A DNA stretch of 56,124 nucleotides from a virus. Shown in pieces: positions 23,028 to 30,104 of the stretch (position 1 is its first letter; every line of letters begins with the position of its first letter). Made by a program: the position numbers and the translations under genes. The DNA is taken from positions 1 through 56,124 of the IMG/VR virus record IMGVR_UViG_3300010399_000044; one strand, 5' to 3'. The notes under the pieces were generated by a model. It was not told the origin of the DNA. It saw nothing but the letters and a program-made list of their open reading frames with translations, and searched no databases.

Positions 23028-23124
23028 CTTCAGGGTCCTCATCGGATTCCTCTTCCATCTGCTTCCACAGCTCGTCAAGCTGCTCGTCGGAGAACTCATC
23101 ACCGTTGGCACTGTGCCTACCCAT
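23020..23124 (-). CDS. Minute acidic protein (34 aa)
   Basis: 34 residues with the helix FSDEQLDELWKQMEEE and an acidic end. GGAGG lies 6 bp before the ATG, a strong ribosome-binding site. It overlaps both neighbours by 8 bp. Together with the flanking ORFs it forms a tightly packed acidic mini-gene array. Function unknown. Confidence 0.6.
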   Translation of the reverse strand: MGRHSANGDEFSDEQLDELWKQMEEESDEDPEDG

Positions 23125-23215
23125 TGTCAACCTCCTCTCCGTACTCTGCGTCCAGGGCAGTGGAGATGTCTTCCCTGCCTTCGGGGCTTAGCTCATCGTG
23201 GTCAGGTGTGGTCAT
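23117..23215 (-). CDS. Minute acidic protein (32 aa)
   Basis: Starts MTTPDHDELSPEG and has a helix DISTALDAEYGEEV. AGGAGGAACAAG precedes the ATG. Overlaps the neighbours by 8 and 14 bp. The MTxPD start resembles the other members of the array. Function unknown. Confidence 0.55.
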   Translation of the reverse strand: MTTPDHDELSPEGREDISTALDAEYGEEVDNG

Positions 23216-23300
23216 CTTGTTCCTCCTCGGGCCACTTGGGTTCTAGCTGGTTCAACTGGTCAATGAAGACCCTGAGGTCTTCGTCGTCGGGGTTAGTCAT
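23202..23300 (-). CDS. Minute acidic protein (32 aa)
   Basis: Starts MTNPDDEDLRVFIDQLNQLE and ends with a WPEEEQDD stretch. The start overlaps the previous stop inside ATGACTAA. Same MT(N/D)P start as the next two upstream ORFs, which suggests duplication followed by divergence. Function unknown. Confidence 0.55.
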   Translation of the reverse strand: MTNPDDEDLRVFIDQLNQLEPKWPEEEQDDHT

Positions 23301-23400
23301 CTTCCCAGGGTCGGATGTAATTATCCGCCTCATCCCCTAAAATGTCCCTGATGTGTTCCATCTCGTCTTCGGACAACCTGTTACCGTTCGGGTCAGTCAT
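23293..23400 (-). CDS. Minute acidic protein (35 aa)
   Basis: Starts MTDPNGNRLSEDEMEHIRDI and ends IRPWEDD. The ATG overlaps the upstream stop (ATGA). AGGAG lies about 5 bp before the start within the upstream ORF. Shares the MTDP start with the next ORF. Function unknown. Confidence 0.55.
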   Translation of the reverse strand: MTDPNGNRLSEDEMEHIRDILGDEADNYIRPWEDD

Positions 23401-23480
23401 CTCCTACCATCCAACACATCATTGACAATCTCTTCGATTCGATCCAGGAGTTCTTCGGTTAAATCCTGCGGATCAGTCAT
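23397..23480 (-). CDS. Minute acidic protein (27 aa)
   Basis: Starts MTDPQDLTEELLDRIEEIV and ends DGRR: one amphipathic helix. Overlaps by 8 bp upstream and 4 bp downstream (ATGA). AAGGAAGACG lies before the start. Function unknown. Confidence 0.55.
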   Translation of the reverse strand: MTDPQDLTEELLDRIEEIVNDVLDGRR

Positions 23481-23571
23481 CGTCTTCCTTGTCCAGTTCC
23501 TGATGCAGCCTCTTCTGGATCTTCTCGACCAAGTCCTCCGGAGGAGGATCGTCGTCTTGTGGTTTGCTCAC
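23473..23571 (-). CDS. Minute charged protein (32 aa)
   Basis: From a GTG with GAGGTTGGGG upstream. MSKPQDDDPPPEDLVEKIQ followed by a basic-acidic helix. The GTG overlaps the upstream TGA (GTGA). The MxxP start again resembles the array. Function unknown. Confidence 0.5.
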   Translation of the reverse strand: MSKPQDDDPPPEDLVEKIQKRLHQELDKEDDD

Positions 23572-23642
23572 TGTCCCCAACCTCTTCCTGTGCAATCGTC
23601 ACCGCATGAACTTGCGTCTCGACCACCGCAGTGGTCACACAC
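23568..23642 (-). CDS. Tiny Cys-rich protein (24 aa)
   Basis: From a GTG: MCDHCGGRDASSCGDDC is a compact CxxC...CxxxC unit, followed by TGRGWGQ. It overlaps the upstream gene by 8 bp and the next gene by 4 bp. Its cysteine pattern echoes the micro-ORFs among the tRNAs and the one at 22886. Zinc binding is plausible; function unknown. Confidence 0.5.
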   Translation of the reverse strand: MCDHCGGRDASSCGDDCTGRGWGQ

Positions 23643-23826
23643 GTACTCGCTCACTCAGGAGTTCCATTTCCAAGGCGGGCCAGCAATACACACTGAACCC
23701 GTCTTCCATCCTGAGGACAATCTGTCCTGTGTCCTCAATAGCGAGGAGAACCCCCGTGTAAGTCACGGGGGTTGGCTCATCGTCACTTAGTCGTACCCAC
23801 ACTTCTTGTCCTAGGTAAGACACCAT
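23635..23826 (-). CDS. Small beta-rich protein
   Basis: 63 residues from the ATG at 23826; the frame extends upstream but overlaps the VOC gene. VWVRLSDDEPTPVTYTGVLLAIEDTGQIVLRMEDGF looks like a five-strand SH3-type or Sm-like barrel. No recognisable family. The ribosome-binding site is weak, so the start is uncertain. Confidence 0.55.
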   Translation of the reverse strand: MVSYLGQEVWVRLSDDEPTPVTYTGVLLAIEDTGQIVLRMEDGFSVYCWPALEMELLSERVRV

Positions 23827-23840
23827 ATCGTGGAATGGTG

Positions 23841-24263
23841 TCACCAAGGCCACCAGGACGGCTTCTTCCAGAAGCTCTTGCGGGTCTCCTCGTAGTGCGG
23901 GTTCTTGATCAGGCCGATCTCGTTCCGCCACGGGTCCAGGAAGGATGCCGTGACAAACCCTGTGTTTCCACGCGCAGTCTTCGGCTCCACCGCAATGGTG
24001 TTGGGCATGGTCTCGAACCGGAAGATGGCATCATCGATGTCGTTCACAGCCCAGTACGTGATAGCCCGAGGGGTCACACCAATAGGGGATCGATCCGTTC
24101 GGATACCAAACTCCGCAGAGTAGTCACCAAACCGGTACTCGATGTACCCCGGCACCCTGAAGTAGGGCTCCTGGTTGAACAGGACCGAGTAGAAATCCTC
24201 GGCGGCTGCCAGATCATCCACGAAGATGTTGAACGTGGCCATGCCACGGAACGGGTTAGGCAT
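23841..24263 (-). CDS. VOC-superfamily (glyoxalase/bleomycin-resistance-fold) protein
   Basis: 140 residues from the ATG at 24263, which overlaps the upstream stop by 8 bp. The pattern ATFNIFVDDLAAAEDFYSVLF, then YRFGDYSAEFGI, AITYWAVNDIDDAIFRFETM and FVTASFLDPWRNEIGLI matches two beta-alpha-beta-beta-beta units of the VOC fold. Metal-ligand residues of glyoxalase I could not be confirmed. Such proteins bind or modify small molecules or antibiotics. They are rare in phages, so a role in resistance or in neutralising a host signal is possible but unproven. Confidence 0.75.
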   Translation of the reverse strand: MPNPFRGMATFNIFVDDLAAAEDFYSVLFNQEPYFRVPGYIEYRFGDYSAEFGIRTDRSPIGVTPRAITYWAVNDIDDAIFRFETMPNTIAVEPKTARGNTGFVTASFLDPWRNEIGLIKNPHYEETRKSFWKKPSWWPW

Positions 24264-24486
24264 TCGGGGGCTCCTCGCCTGGCGGGACGTAATCCGGGAG
24301 GAGTTCGTACAGCTCAACCACAGACACCCTGAAGGGGTCTGCGATCGGAGCCTTGAAGAAGTGGAACTCGGACAACTCAGGCAGCGACTTCAACCAGACC
24401 ACAAGCTTGGCCTTCTGGTCGAAGATTGCCAGTGGCTTCTGTGGATAGGCGGTGTGAACCGTCCAGAGCCAGGTAACCGGGGGCAT
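24256..24486 (-). CDS. Hypothetical protein (76 aa)
   Basis: 76 residues, rich in Leu, Trp and Pro: LVVWLKSLPELSEFHFFKAP in the centre and an acidic Pro tail. The start is 1 bp after the lipoprotein stop and the end overlaps the VOC start. No family recognised. Confidence 0.6.
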   Translation of the reverse strand: MPPVTWLWTVHTAYPQKPLAIFDQKAKLVVWLKSLPELSEFHFFKAPIADPFRVSVVELYELLPDYVPPGEEPPNA

Positions 24487-24744
24487 TTACTTGCACCTTT
24501 CGTCATGGGGGAACTGCTGGATGTTCCCCTCCTTGTAACCGTTCATGTAGACGTAGTAATCCCCGTTCCGGCAGAACAGGGTGACCGTTGACCCGTCGTC
24601 GGGCGTCTTGAACTTGTCCAGAACCCTGTCAGCATAGTTTACTGGGGCTGAGACGGCCTGTGGGGCCCTGAAAGGGGCTGACCCACACCCAACTAGGGCT
24701 AGGGCCATTGCGACGCTTAGAATCGATCTCAGGGCCTTGTTCAT
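24487..24744 (-). CDS. Secreted lipoprotein
   Basis: 85 residues from the ATG at 24744. Signal peptide MNKALRSILSVAMALALVGC with lipobox LVGC, then a mature part of about 65 residues with a Cys pair (LFCRNG and DERC). It would be lipidated and held on the outer face of the membrane. Phage lipoproteins of this size often block superinfection, an inference here. It overlaps the nuclease stop (ATGA). Confidence 0.8.
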   Translation of the reverse strand: MNKALRSILSVAMALALVGCGSAPFRAPQAVSAPVNYADRVLDKFKTPDDGSTVTLFCRNGDYYVYMNGYKEGNIQQFPHDERCK

Positions 24745-25259
24745 TCCATGTCCTCCAACCAGTCGTAGACCTTCTTGTTCCAACGAGCATCAGCCAGGGC
24801 GTGGTGTTCCACGCCATCCTGAACCGGGACTGGATTCACATCGAGATAGGCCGAGATGTAATCCCAGTTCATGTGTAGAACCTGCTTCAGGTCCAGGGTG
24901 TACCAGGGAAGCTCATTCGGCATGTCGACCATGGTCCCGAACAACTGGGCCAGGATCACATGGTCGTAGTCGGCGTAGTATCCCCACAGCTCGTGGTCTT
25001 CCTTCGGGGAATCCTCAACCAGGAACTCTCGGACCAGGTCACCAATCTGTCGGTGATGCAGGACCACATCCGGTGCGTTGTAGAGCCAGGGGAACACGTT
25101 GTCCACCAGGAAATGGCCCTCAGGGACCATGACAGGGTCGAAGTCTGCGTTCTCCAGGTACAGTTCTCGACCATCCTCGGCAACAATACCGATGGAGATG
25201 AGCTGAATCGGGTTGTCGTAGCCATTCTCGTAGAACTCGGTGTCGTAGAAGAACTTCAC
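24741..25259 (-). CDS. 3'-5' exonuclease-like protein (DEDDh, RNase T-like)
   Basis: 172 residues from a GTG. The motifs of the DEDDh fold are all visible: FYDTEFYE (Exo I, Asp/Glu, residues 5-9), GYYADYDHVIL (Exo II, about 91-101) and HHALADARWN (Exo III, His and Asp, about 153-162). Resembles the small RNase-H-fold exoribonucleases of the Rv2179c/DUF5051 group. Possible role in RNA turnover or repair. The GTG overlaps the upstream stop. Confidence 0.8.
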   Translation of the reverse strand: MKFFYDTEFYENGYDNPIQLISIGIVAEDGRELYLENADFDPVMVPEGHFLVDNVFPWLYNAPDVVLHHRQIGDLVREFLVEDSPKEDHELWGYYADYDHVILAQLFGTMVDMPNELPWYTLDLKQVLHMNWDYISAYLDVNPVPVQDGVEHHALADARWNKKVYDWLEDME

Positions 25260-25390
25260 GAGGTCTCCCCATCACTGTACAATTCTGCGTTATCAGGGTT
25301 CTGCGGACACATACTCTCGTGCTGAGAAATCATGACCGCTGGAATCCACCCCATGCAATACTGGCATCGTTCCCTATCGTCATTCCCCAT
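25256..25390 (-). CDS. Small C2HC zinc-finger protein (paralog A)
   Basis: 44 residues with CQYC, a spacer, then HESMC and PQNPDN. The Cx2C...Hx3C spacing and the NPxN tail recur in three other small proteins of this genome (25380-25532, 35741-35935, 35947-36081). It probably binds one zinc ion. It overlaps both neighbours (11 bp and 4 bp). Confidence 0.6.
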   Translation of the reverse strand: MGNDDRERCQYCMGWIPAVMISQHESMCPQNPDNAELYSDGETS

Positions 25391-25532
25391 CCGTATCCTC
25401 CTGATTTTCGGGGTTGCTTGCGCAGATCGTCATGTGGTTGTAGATCCACCTCTCGGGGAAGTAGTAACCACAGTGTGGGCACTTCTCTTGTCCGTGGGTG
25501 TAGAAGTTCCCCATGTCATTGGTCTTGCCCAT
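25380..25532 (-). CDS. Small C2HC zinc-finger protein (paralog B)
   Basis: 50 residues from the ATG at 25532, which overlaps the upstream stop by 17 bp. CPHCGYYFPERWIYNHMTIC followed by ASNPENQ: the same Cx2CG...Hx3C...NPxN layout as paralog A. It could bind nucleic acid or protein through the finger. Function unknown. Confidence 0.7.
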   Translation of the reverse strand: MGKTNDMGNFYTHGQEKCPHCGYYFPERWIYNHMTICASNPENQEDTDGE

Positions 25533-25752
25533 TGTTCTCCTTCTTTTCGAAGTGCTTCTTGAGACCATAGATGTTGATAGGCCCGAACAGGGCCACGGTC
25601 ACGAAGAAACCATACTGGTGTGTTGTCAAGGCATACGTAATCCACCCAACCTGGTTGGCAAGACCCAACCACAGCCCGGACACCTTCCCCCTGATTGCCA
25701 GGAAGTAGTTCAGTGCCCCGGAGATAGCCAAGACGTAACTCCAGTACTCCAC
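25516..25752 (-). CDS. Small membrane protein, PnuC/SWEET-like
   Basis: 78 residues from a GTG with three hydrophobic segments: VLAISGALNYFLAI, LWLGLANQVGWITYALTT and GFFVTVALFGPINIYGL. It ends with a basic-acidic tail. The middle motif resembles repeats of PnuC-type vitamin transporters, but at this length it may only be a half-transporter or a distant relative. Overlaps paralog B. Confidence 0.6.
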   Translation of the reverse strand: MEYWSYVLAISGALNYFLAIRGKVSGLWLGLANQVGWITYALTTHQYGFFVTVALFGPINIYGLKKHFEKKENNGQDQ

Positions 25753-25760
25753 GACACTCC

Positions 25761-25949
25761 CTAATCGATGTAATCCCAGTAATCCACGGTAGGCCTTCGC
25801 AGCTCGAACTCCTCCACAAATTCCTGGACGATGTCATTCTGTTGGTCGTAATCCATCTGGGCGAACCCAGCGGGGAGATCAACCTCTCCCCGCCAGGACT
25901 CCGGTTTGTCGAAATAGATGACCAGCTTCTCCCGATCTACCTTCACCAC
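25761..25949 (-). CDS. Hypothetical acidic protein (62 aa)
   Basis: 62 residues from a GTG. DKPESWRGEVDLPAGFAQMDY then an acidic helix NDIVQEFVEE, ending YWDYID. It overlaps the upstream gene by 7 bp. No family recognised. Confidence 0.6.
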   Translation of the reverse strand: MVKVDREKLVIYFDKPESWRGEVDLPAGFAQMDYDQQNDIVQEFVEEFELRRPTVDYWDYID

Positions 25950-26209
25950 GTCACGGTCACCTCAACCTGAGCCGTACGTAGGAGTTCGAAGACATGCTTC
26001 AGCTCCTCGTCTTCCGGGTCGTAGCCAAAGAACTGTTCGGCCATTTCCCACACCGTAGAGTTCTCAATGTCCTCTACCTGATTCTCGTAGAGAAACCGGA
26101 TGTACTCCTTGAGATGTCCATCGTCCGAGGACGACTGGATCTGGGTGACATTACTGCCACCCACCGCAACCTGTGAAGAACCACCCGAGGTGGTTACATT
26201 GATGTTCAC
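25943..26209 (-). CDS. Hypothetical protein with Ser/Gly-rich N-terminus (88 aa)
   Basis: 88 residues. A beta-rich start (NINVTTSGGSSQVAVGG) leads to an acidic helical part (YIRFLYENQVEDIENSTVWEM) and ends QVEVTVTW. Overlaps its upstream neighbour by 4 bp. No family recognised. Confidence 0.6.
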   Translation of the reverse strand: MNINVTTSGGSSQVAVGGSNVTQIQSSSDDGHLKEYIRFLYENQVEDIENSTVWEMAEQFFGYDPEDEELKHVFELLRTAQVEVTVTW

Positions 26210-26355
26210 TGCACCAAACTCCTTACCAGTTCATCACGAAGCGCCTCGGCTGCCCACATGGGGATAACCAAATTCTCCCGACTCCAGGTTTCCGCGATGA
26301 TACGAGCCTCCTTGGGGATGCTGATCCATACTTCATCACCACGGATCTCCATCAT
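26206..26355 (-). CDS. Hypothetical protein (49 aa)
   Basis: 49 residues. MMEIRGDEVWISIPKEARII, then a helix ENLVIPMWAAEALRDELV. ATGA overlap with the RNA-ligase stop and 4-bp overlap with the next gene. Helps fill a gap otherwise left empty. No family recognised. Confidence 0.6.
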   Translation of the reverse strand: MMEIRGDEVWISIPKEARIIAETWSRENLVIPMWAAEALRDELVRSLVQ

Positions 26356-26909
26356 AGCTGCCCCTTGTGGATCTCGTCGTTCTCAAGCAGGATCTTGTAC
26401 TTCTGCTGGGTCTCCTTGTGCCAGACGATGATGCCCTCAGCCTTGGCATCCCACTTAGCTCCGGGAACATAGGAGTGGAAGGCCATCAGGTTGTTGATGA
26501 CCGTAGGAATGGTGTTGTAATCCGCCTGGCCCTCGAAGAGGACTGGGACAAACTCCACCAGACCCGAGTTCTCGATGCGCTCCTTCTCCTCGTCATTGAA
26601 CTTCCACGGAGAGAAGTGGGCAAACCGCTTGCCCTCAATGCCAAGCGGGTTCTTCTGGATACCCTCACCGAACCACTCACCGAAGTGAACCCCGTAGCCC
26701 AGCACATCTGTCAGAGCACCAGCATTGTCGTAGGCCCACCTTGCGAAACCGAAGTTGTCGTCGTCGGGGGTGATCATCCTCTTTCGAGACTGGGTCGTGA
26801 GTTCACCATCCAGGATTCGGATGCACGCATTCGTGCCATCGATCTTCTCGCTGATGGTCAGGTACTTGTGGAACCTGGGCGTGCTGTCCCACTTGATGAA
26901 ATCAACCAT
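26352..26909 (-). CDS. RNA ligase, T4 Rnl2-like
   Basis: 185 residues: nucleotidyltransferase domain only. Motif I is EKIDGTN with Lys22 as the expected AMP-bound residue; motif III is GVHFGEWFG; motif IV is AEGIIVW; motif V is QKYKILL. These match Rnl2-type RNA ligases, which seal nicks in RNA, often with the help of a kinase/phosphatase. A polynucleotide kinase (38554-39483) and a second RNA ligase (39778-40869) are encoded in the same arm. It overlaps its upstream neighbour by 8 bp. Confidence 0.85.
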   Translation of the reverse strand: MVDFIKWDSTPRFHKYLTISEKIDGTNACIRILDGELTTQSRKRMITPDDDNFGFARWAYDNAGALTDVLGYGVHFGEWFGEGIQKNPLGIEGKRFAHFSPWKFNDEEKERIENSGLVEFVPVLFEGQADYNTIPTVINNLMAFHSYVPGAKWDAKAEGIIVWHKETQQKYKILLENDEIHKGQL

Positions 26910-27351
26910 TGTCTACCTCCACTCGGACCTTCTCCACGATGACACCTTCCAGATCCTCGAAGTAACCCTTCCAGGTTCCGTTGTAGAACGAGTACTCACC
27001 AACATTGATAGCACCAAAGTTGGAGTTCTTGTTGTCTTCCCAGATAGCAGCACGAACCGCTTCTGCGTCTTCCTCGGAATAGCACACGGTAGCAACCGTG
27101 GAGTTACCCGTCGAGTGCCCGAAGGTGTCCCCGGTGCCGTACACCACAACCACAATCCAAAGCGGGGTCAGAACTTCGACCTCGTCCTTGACGTCGAAGA
27201 TGTCGGTGTTCCAGCCAATACGGCCACCCCCGCCAAGGGTGGCTTCTACACCGCTGTACTCGTAACTGGCACGCCAGTCCCCGTAGGGCTCACCATCATC
27301 GTACTGCTCGATGGTGTAGTTGCTGATAGAAACAGCCAACCTCTTCGTCAT
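26902..27351 (-). CDS. SYxG-family hypothetical protein (member 1)
   Basis: 149 residues, beta-rich and acidic. Its end, INVGEYSFYNGTWKGYFEDL, then VIVEKVRVEV, matches the common C-terminal motif of four proteins encoded at 40.9-43.1 kb. A repeated Gly patch (ATLGGGGRIGW) lies near residue 37. Function unknown. Overlaps both neighbours. Confidence 0.65.
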   Translation of the reverse strand: MTKRLAVSISNYTIEQYDDGEPYGDWRASYEYSGVEATLGGGGRIGWNTDIFDVKDEVEVLTPLWIVVVVYGTGDTFGHSTGNSTVATVCYSEEDAEAVRAAIWEDNKNSNFGAINVGEYSFYNGTWKGYFEDLEGVIVEKVRVEVDNG

Positions 27352-27665
27352 CGAATCCAGCTCCCGTCATCGTTGTATTCGGAGAAGTAATGAGGCTGAC
27401 CACAGCAGTGGCAGCCCTCATCGTACGGACTCAATCCGGTTACATCCTCGAACTCGGCCATTGCCACACGAACAGACACATCACGACGAATGGCTTCTCG
27501 GGCAAGGGCACCTAGCCAGCGTTCCGTCCCTTCCTCCCGGAAGGGTGACTTCTCATCCTTGATCCACTGGACTTCCCACCCAGCAGCTTCCAGGTCGTAC
27601 CAGTTCTGATCGGTGAGCCACCAGGACCCACCCGAGTTGTTGGAACTGTATTCTACGTAGCTCAC
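27348..27665 (-). CDS. Hypothetical protein with CxCCG motif (105 aa)
   Basis: 105 residues. WWLTDQNWYDLEAAGWEVQW at the start, a basic helix (LAREAIRRDVSVRVAM) and a C-terminal GCHCCGQPHYFSEYNDDG that may bind metal. Overlaps both neighbours by 4 bp. The W-rich start and CCGxPHxF pattern look conserved, but I cannot name a family. Confidence 0.65.
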   Translation of the reverse strand: MSYVEYSSNNSGGSWWLTDQNWYDLEAAGWEVQWIKDEKSPFREEGTERWLGALAREAIRRDVSVRVAMAEFEDVTGLSPYDEGCHCCGQPHYFSEYNDDGSWIR

Positions 27666-28021
27666 AGTCGCACCAGCTTTCCTACTAGTTCCAGAGCATC
27701 ATCCGAAGGGTCGAACGTACGCCAGGAATAACTCTCGTTGACCTTCTTGACACGTTCAAGCTCGTCCAGCAGGGCCTTAATACACTCATGCTTGGTTCCC
27801 TTGAACACATCATCATGATCCAAGGACGTGAAGTCCTCGAACGGGGCAGGACAGGAACACCCCGAGTCTTGAGCCCAGTAGAAGACCTTCGGGTCTTCCT
27901 TGGACTGCCACACCACGGTGAAATTGAAGGAGTATGACTCGTCGTTCCACTCTACTTCACCAATGGTCTGAAGACCGAAAGCCTCAGGCTGGTAGTACAG
28001 GTCGGGCTTTTCGTATCCCAT
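27662..28021 (-). CDS. Hypothetical protein, DUF7574-like
   Basis: 119 residues from the ATG at 28021; upstream in-frame sequence overlaps the next gene and was rejected. The pattern YQPEAFGLQTIGEVEW, VFYWAQDSGCSCPAPFEDF and KALLDELERV is typical of a widespread actinobacteriophage protein that I believe corresponds to DUF7574. Its role is unknown. Confidence 0.7.
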   Translation of the reverse strand: MGYEKPDLYYQPEAFGLQTIGEVEWNDESYSFNFTVVWQSKEDPKVFYWAQDSGCSCPAPFEDFTSLDHDDVFKGTKHECIKALLDELERVKKVNESYSWRTFDPSDDALELVGKLVRL

Positions 28022-28022
28022 T

Positions 28023-28238
28023 TCAGTTCTCCTTCTGAGCGATGATCGCAAGGGCCTTCGCGATGGTTTCGAGGGCATGAAGGTTGGACATGCGGATCGT
28101 GTAGTCGGCCAGCAGCTTCGGCCGATCAGCCTCGTGATGGGACCCGATGTGCTTTTCCACGGCATCTGTGATCAGGTCCCATGCTGCACCGATCTCGGAA
28201 ACATCGTCCAGCAGGTTGTTAAGAGCGTTGCTACTCAT
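28023..28238 (-). CDS. Hypothetical helical protein (71 aa)
   Basis: 71 residues, all helical: LLDDVSEIGAAWDLITDAVE, a His patch (HIGSHHEADRP), then LHALETIAKALAIIAQ. GGAGAACAC lies before the ATG. It lies between DNA polymerase and the DUF7574-like gene. Only a short GGCCC/GGGCC hairpin (28261-28274) separates it from the polymerase stop. No family recognised. Confidence 0.6.
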   Translation of the reverse strand: MSSNALNNLLDDVSEIGAAWDLITDAVEKHIGSHHEADRPKLLADYTIRMSNLHALETIAKALAIIAQKEN

Positions 28239-28280
28239 TGTGTTCTCCTTTGGTTAGGGAGGCCCCGAAGGGCCATCCCG

Positions 28281-30089
28281 CTAGTCAACGTCCGCGTACA
28301 AACTGCCCCATGAGCGACGACCAACCTCGGCATCCGTGTCGATGAAGACCGGACCAATAGTCTCACTCATGTGTCGTGCAACTTCGTTGGCTCCCCATTC
28401 TGCACGTGCCGTAGGCATAGACAGGAGGAGTTCGTCATGGATCGGAAGACGCATGTAAGGCCCAAAACCAGCCCTGTATGCCCTCAGGATGCCACGACAG
28501 GTCACGTCCCTACTGGATGACTGCACCATGTAGTTGAGAGCGCTGTAGGCCCTGCTACGGTCCACAGGGAGCCTACGCCCGAAGTACGTGGTGATATAAC
28601 CATCTCGCTCGGACAACTTCGCAAGCTTGTCCGCGTAATTGGTCACTCCGGGATACCTCTTGTCAAACGCCTCGACCACCTTCTTGGCTTGCATGAAAGT
28701 AAGTCCGGTTTGTTCGGCAACCACCTTGGCACCACCACCAAAGACACGGGCAAAGTTGGTGATCTTGCCCGCCTTGTATTCCTTGGTGTCCTTGAGGACA
28801 TGATCCCCGAAGGCTGCCTGAGCAGTCAGGAGATGAAGGTTCAGATCGTGCTTGAACGCATCGATCATGGTCTTGTCACCGCTCAGGGCTGCCAGAACAC
28901 GGAGTTCCTGCCCCTTGTAGTCCACGCTGACAATAGAATGACCCTCTTCGGCAACAAAGCACTTACGGATGGTGTAGTCAGACGCAGGAAGCGTCTGAGC
29001 CGGGATACCAGTGATCGACATACGCCCAGTACGAGCCTGGAGTGTGTTGATCGAGGCGTGGCACCTACCGTTGTCGTCCATGTTGTTGAGGAAGCCATCA
29101 ACCCATGTGGTACGCCACTTGCGTGCCTTCTTTGCCTTCTGTACAGCAATGGCAAACTCGTCGTTCTCTTTCACCAGCTTATCCAGGATTGTTTTGGACA
29201 CCTGAAGCTTGCCTGTCGGAGTCCTGTCCTTGAGGACAACACCCCTGTGAAGGAGAACCTCGGCTACTTGATCCGTGGAGTTCACATTCTCGCAGCCAAA
29301 CCGGGCTGCTATCTCGGAGTACTTCTCCTCTTGCTCGTGCAGTTCCATCGAGAGATTCTGTGTGTACTCCAGGTCAAGGAGGAACCCTCCCCGATCCATG
29401 TATGTGCACACCTCTGCGATCTCGTGCTCGAAGTGGATGAGCTGCACAGCCGAAGCCGGAATCAACTTACTCTGAATACCTTCGAGCCTAGCCGGGAAGA
29501 TGGTGTCCATCCCCGCATAGATGTTGTATTCAGGATGATTCAGGTCAACCTTTTCGAAGACCTTGGCCTTGGTGGTCTTGTACTCCTTGGCAATCTTGGA
29601 CATCAGACCCTTGACGTTGTCCGCCAGGTTTGGGTCCAGGTAATGCCGAACCAGGTCTTCCAGGGATACACCGATACCACCCTTGAGAGTATCTCGGGGA
29701 TCGATCAGCTTGGCTTGGATCTCCACATCGAAAGCCTTGGGCCAGAGCTTCTCCATCGGGATGCCCAGACACCTGTCGATAACCTTGAAATCGAAGGCAA
29801 GGTTCTTACCCACGATCTTCTCCACGGCCATCAGGGTCTGGATCGTCACGGTGATGTAATCACCACCTAGCTCAACCGGCAGCACCCATGCTTCGTTTTT
29901 GTTGCCGAACTGGACTAGCCGAAGACGATACCCTCGGGAGTAAATATCGAGCCCTGTGGTCTCCGTGTCAAACGCCAAGACCTTGAGGTTCTTCCGAACA
30001 AATTCCTTAAACAGTTCCAGGTCTTCGTAAGACTCCACCCGATGAACCCGGACTGGGTCACCCTGAACATGAATTGTCCATGTTTGCAT
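28281..30089 (-). CDS. polA: DNA polymerase I (family A) with 3'-5' exonuclease
   Basis: 602 residues. The exonuclease has AFDTETTG (Asp41/Glu43), NLAFDFKV (Asp100) and YAGMD (Asp195), so proofreading should be active. The polymerase palm has motif A SVDYKGQELRVLA (Asp390; the usual DYSQIELR is changed to DYKGQELR), motif B KITNFARVFGGG (Phe450 at the common Tyr) and motif C LPIHDELLL (His550-Glu552). No 5' nuclease domain, as usual in phages. It would replicate the phage genome with the nearby primase and helicase. The motif A change is notable. Confidence 0.93.
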   Translation of the reverse strand: MQTWTIHVQGDPVRVHRVESYEDLELFKEFVRKNLKVLAFDTETTGLDIYSRGYRLRLVQFGNKNEAWVLPVELGGDYITVTIQTLMAVEKIVGKNLAFDFKVIDRCLGIPMEKLWPKAFDVEIQAKLIDPRDTLKGGIGVSLEDLVRHYLDPNLADNVKGLMSKIAKEYKTTKAKVFEKVDLNHPEYNIYAGMDTIFPARLEGIQSKLIPASAVQLIHFEHEIAEVCTYMDRGGFLLDLEYTQNLSMELHEQEEKYSEIAARFGCENVNSTDQVAEVLLHRGVVLKDRTPTGKLQVSKTILDKLVKENDEFAIAVQKAKKARKWRTTWVDGFLNNMDDNGRCHASINTLQARTGRMSITGIPAQTLPASDYTIRKCFVAEEGHSIVSVDYKGQELRVLAALSGDKTMIDAFKHDLNLHLLTAQAAFGDHVLKDTKEYKAGKITNFARVFGGGAKVVAEQTGLTFMQAKKVVEAFDKRYPGVTNYADKLAKLSERDGYITTYFGRRLPVDRSRAYSALNYMVQSSSRDVTCRGILRAYRAGFGPYMRLPIHDELLLSMPTARAEWGANEVARHMSETIGPVFIDTDAEVGRRSWGSLYADVD

Positions 30090-30104
30090 TCCGTCCCGTC
30101 TTTC

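Noticed and set aside
23353-23790. Plus-strand frames over the micro-ORF array
   Set aside because: All neighbouring genes run leftward and the minus-strand frames have matching stop/start overlaps and ribosome-binding sites.
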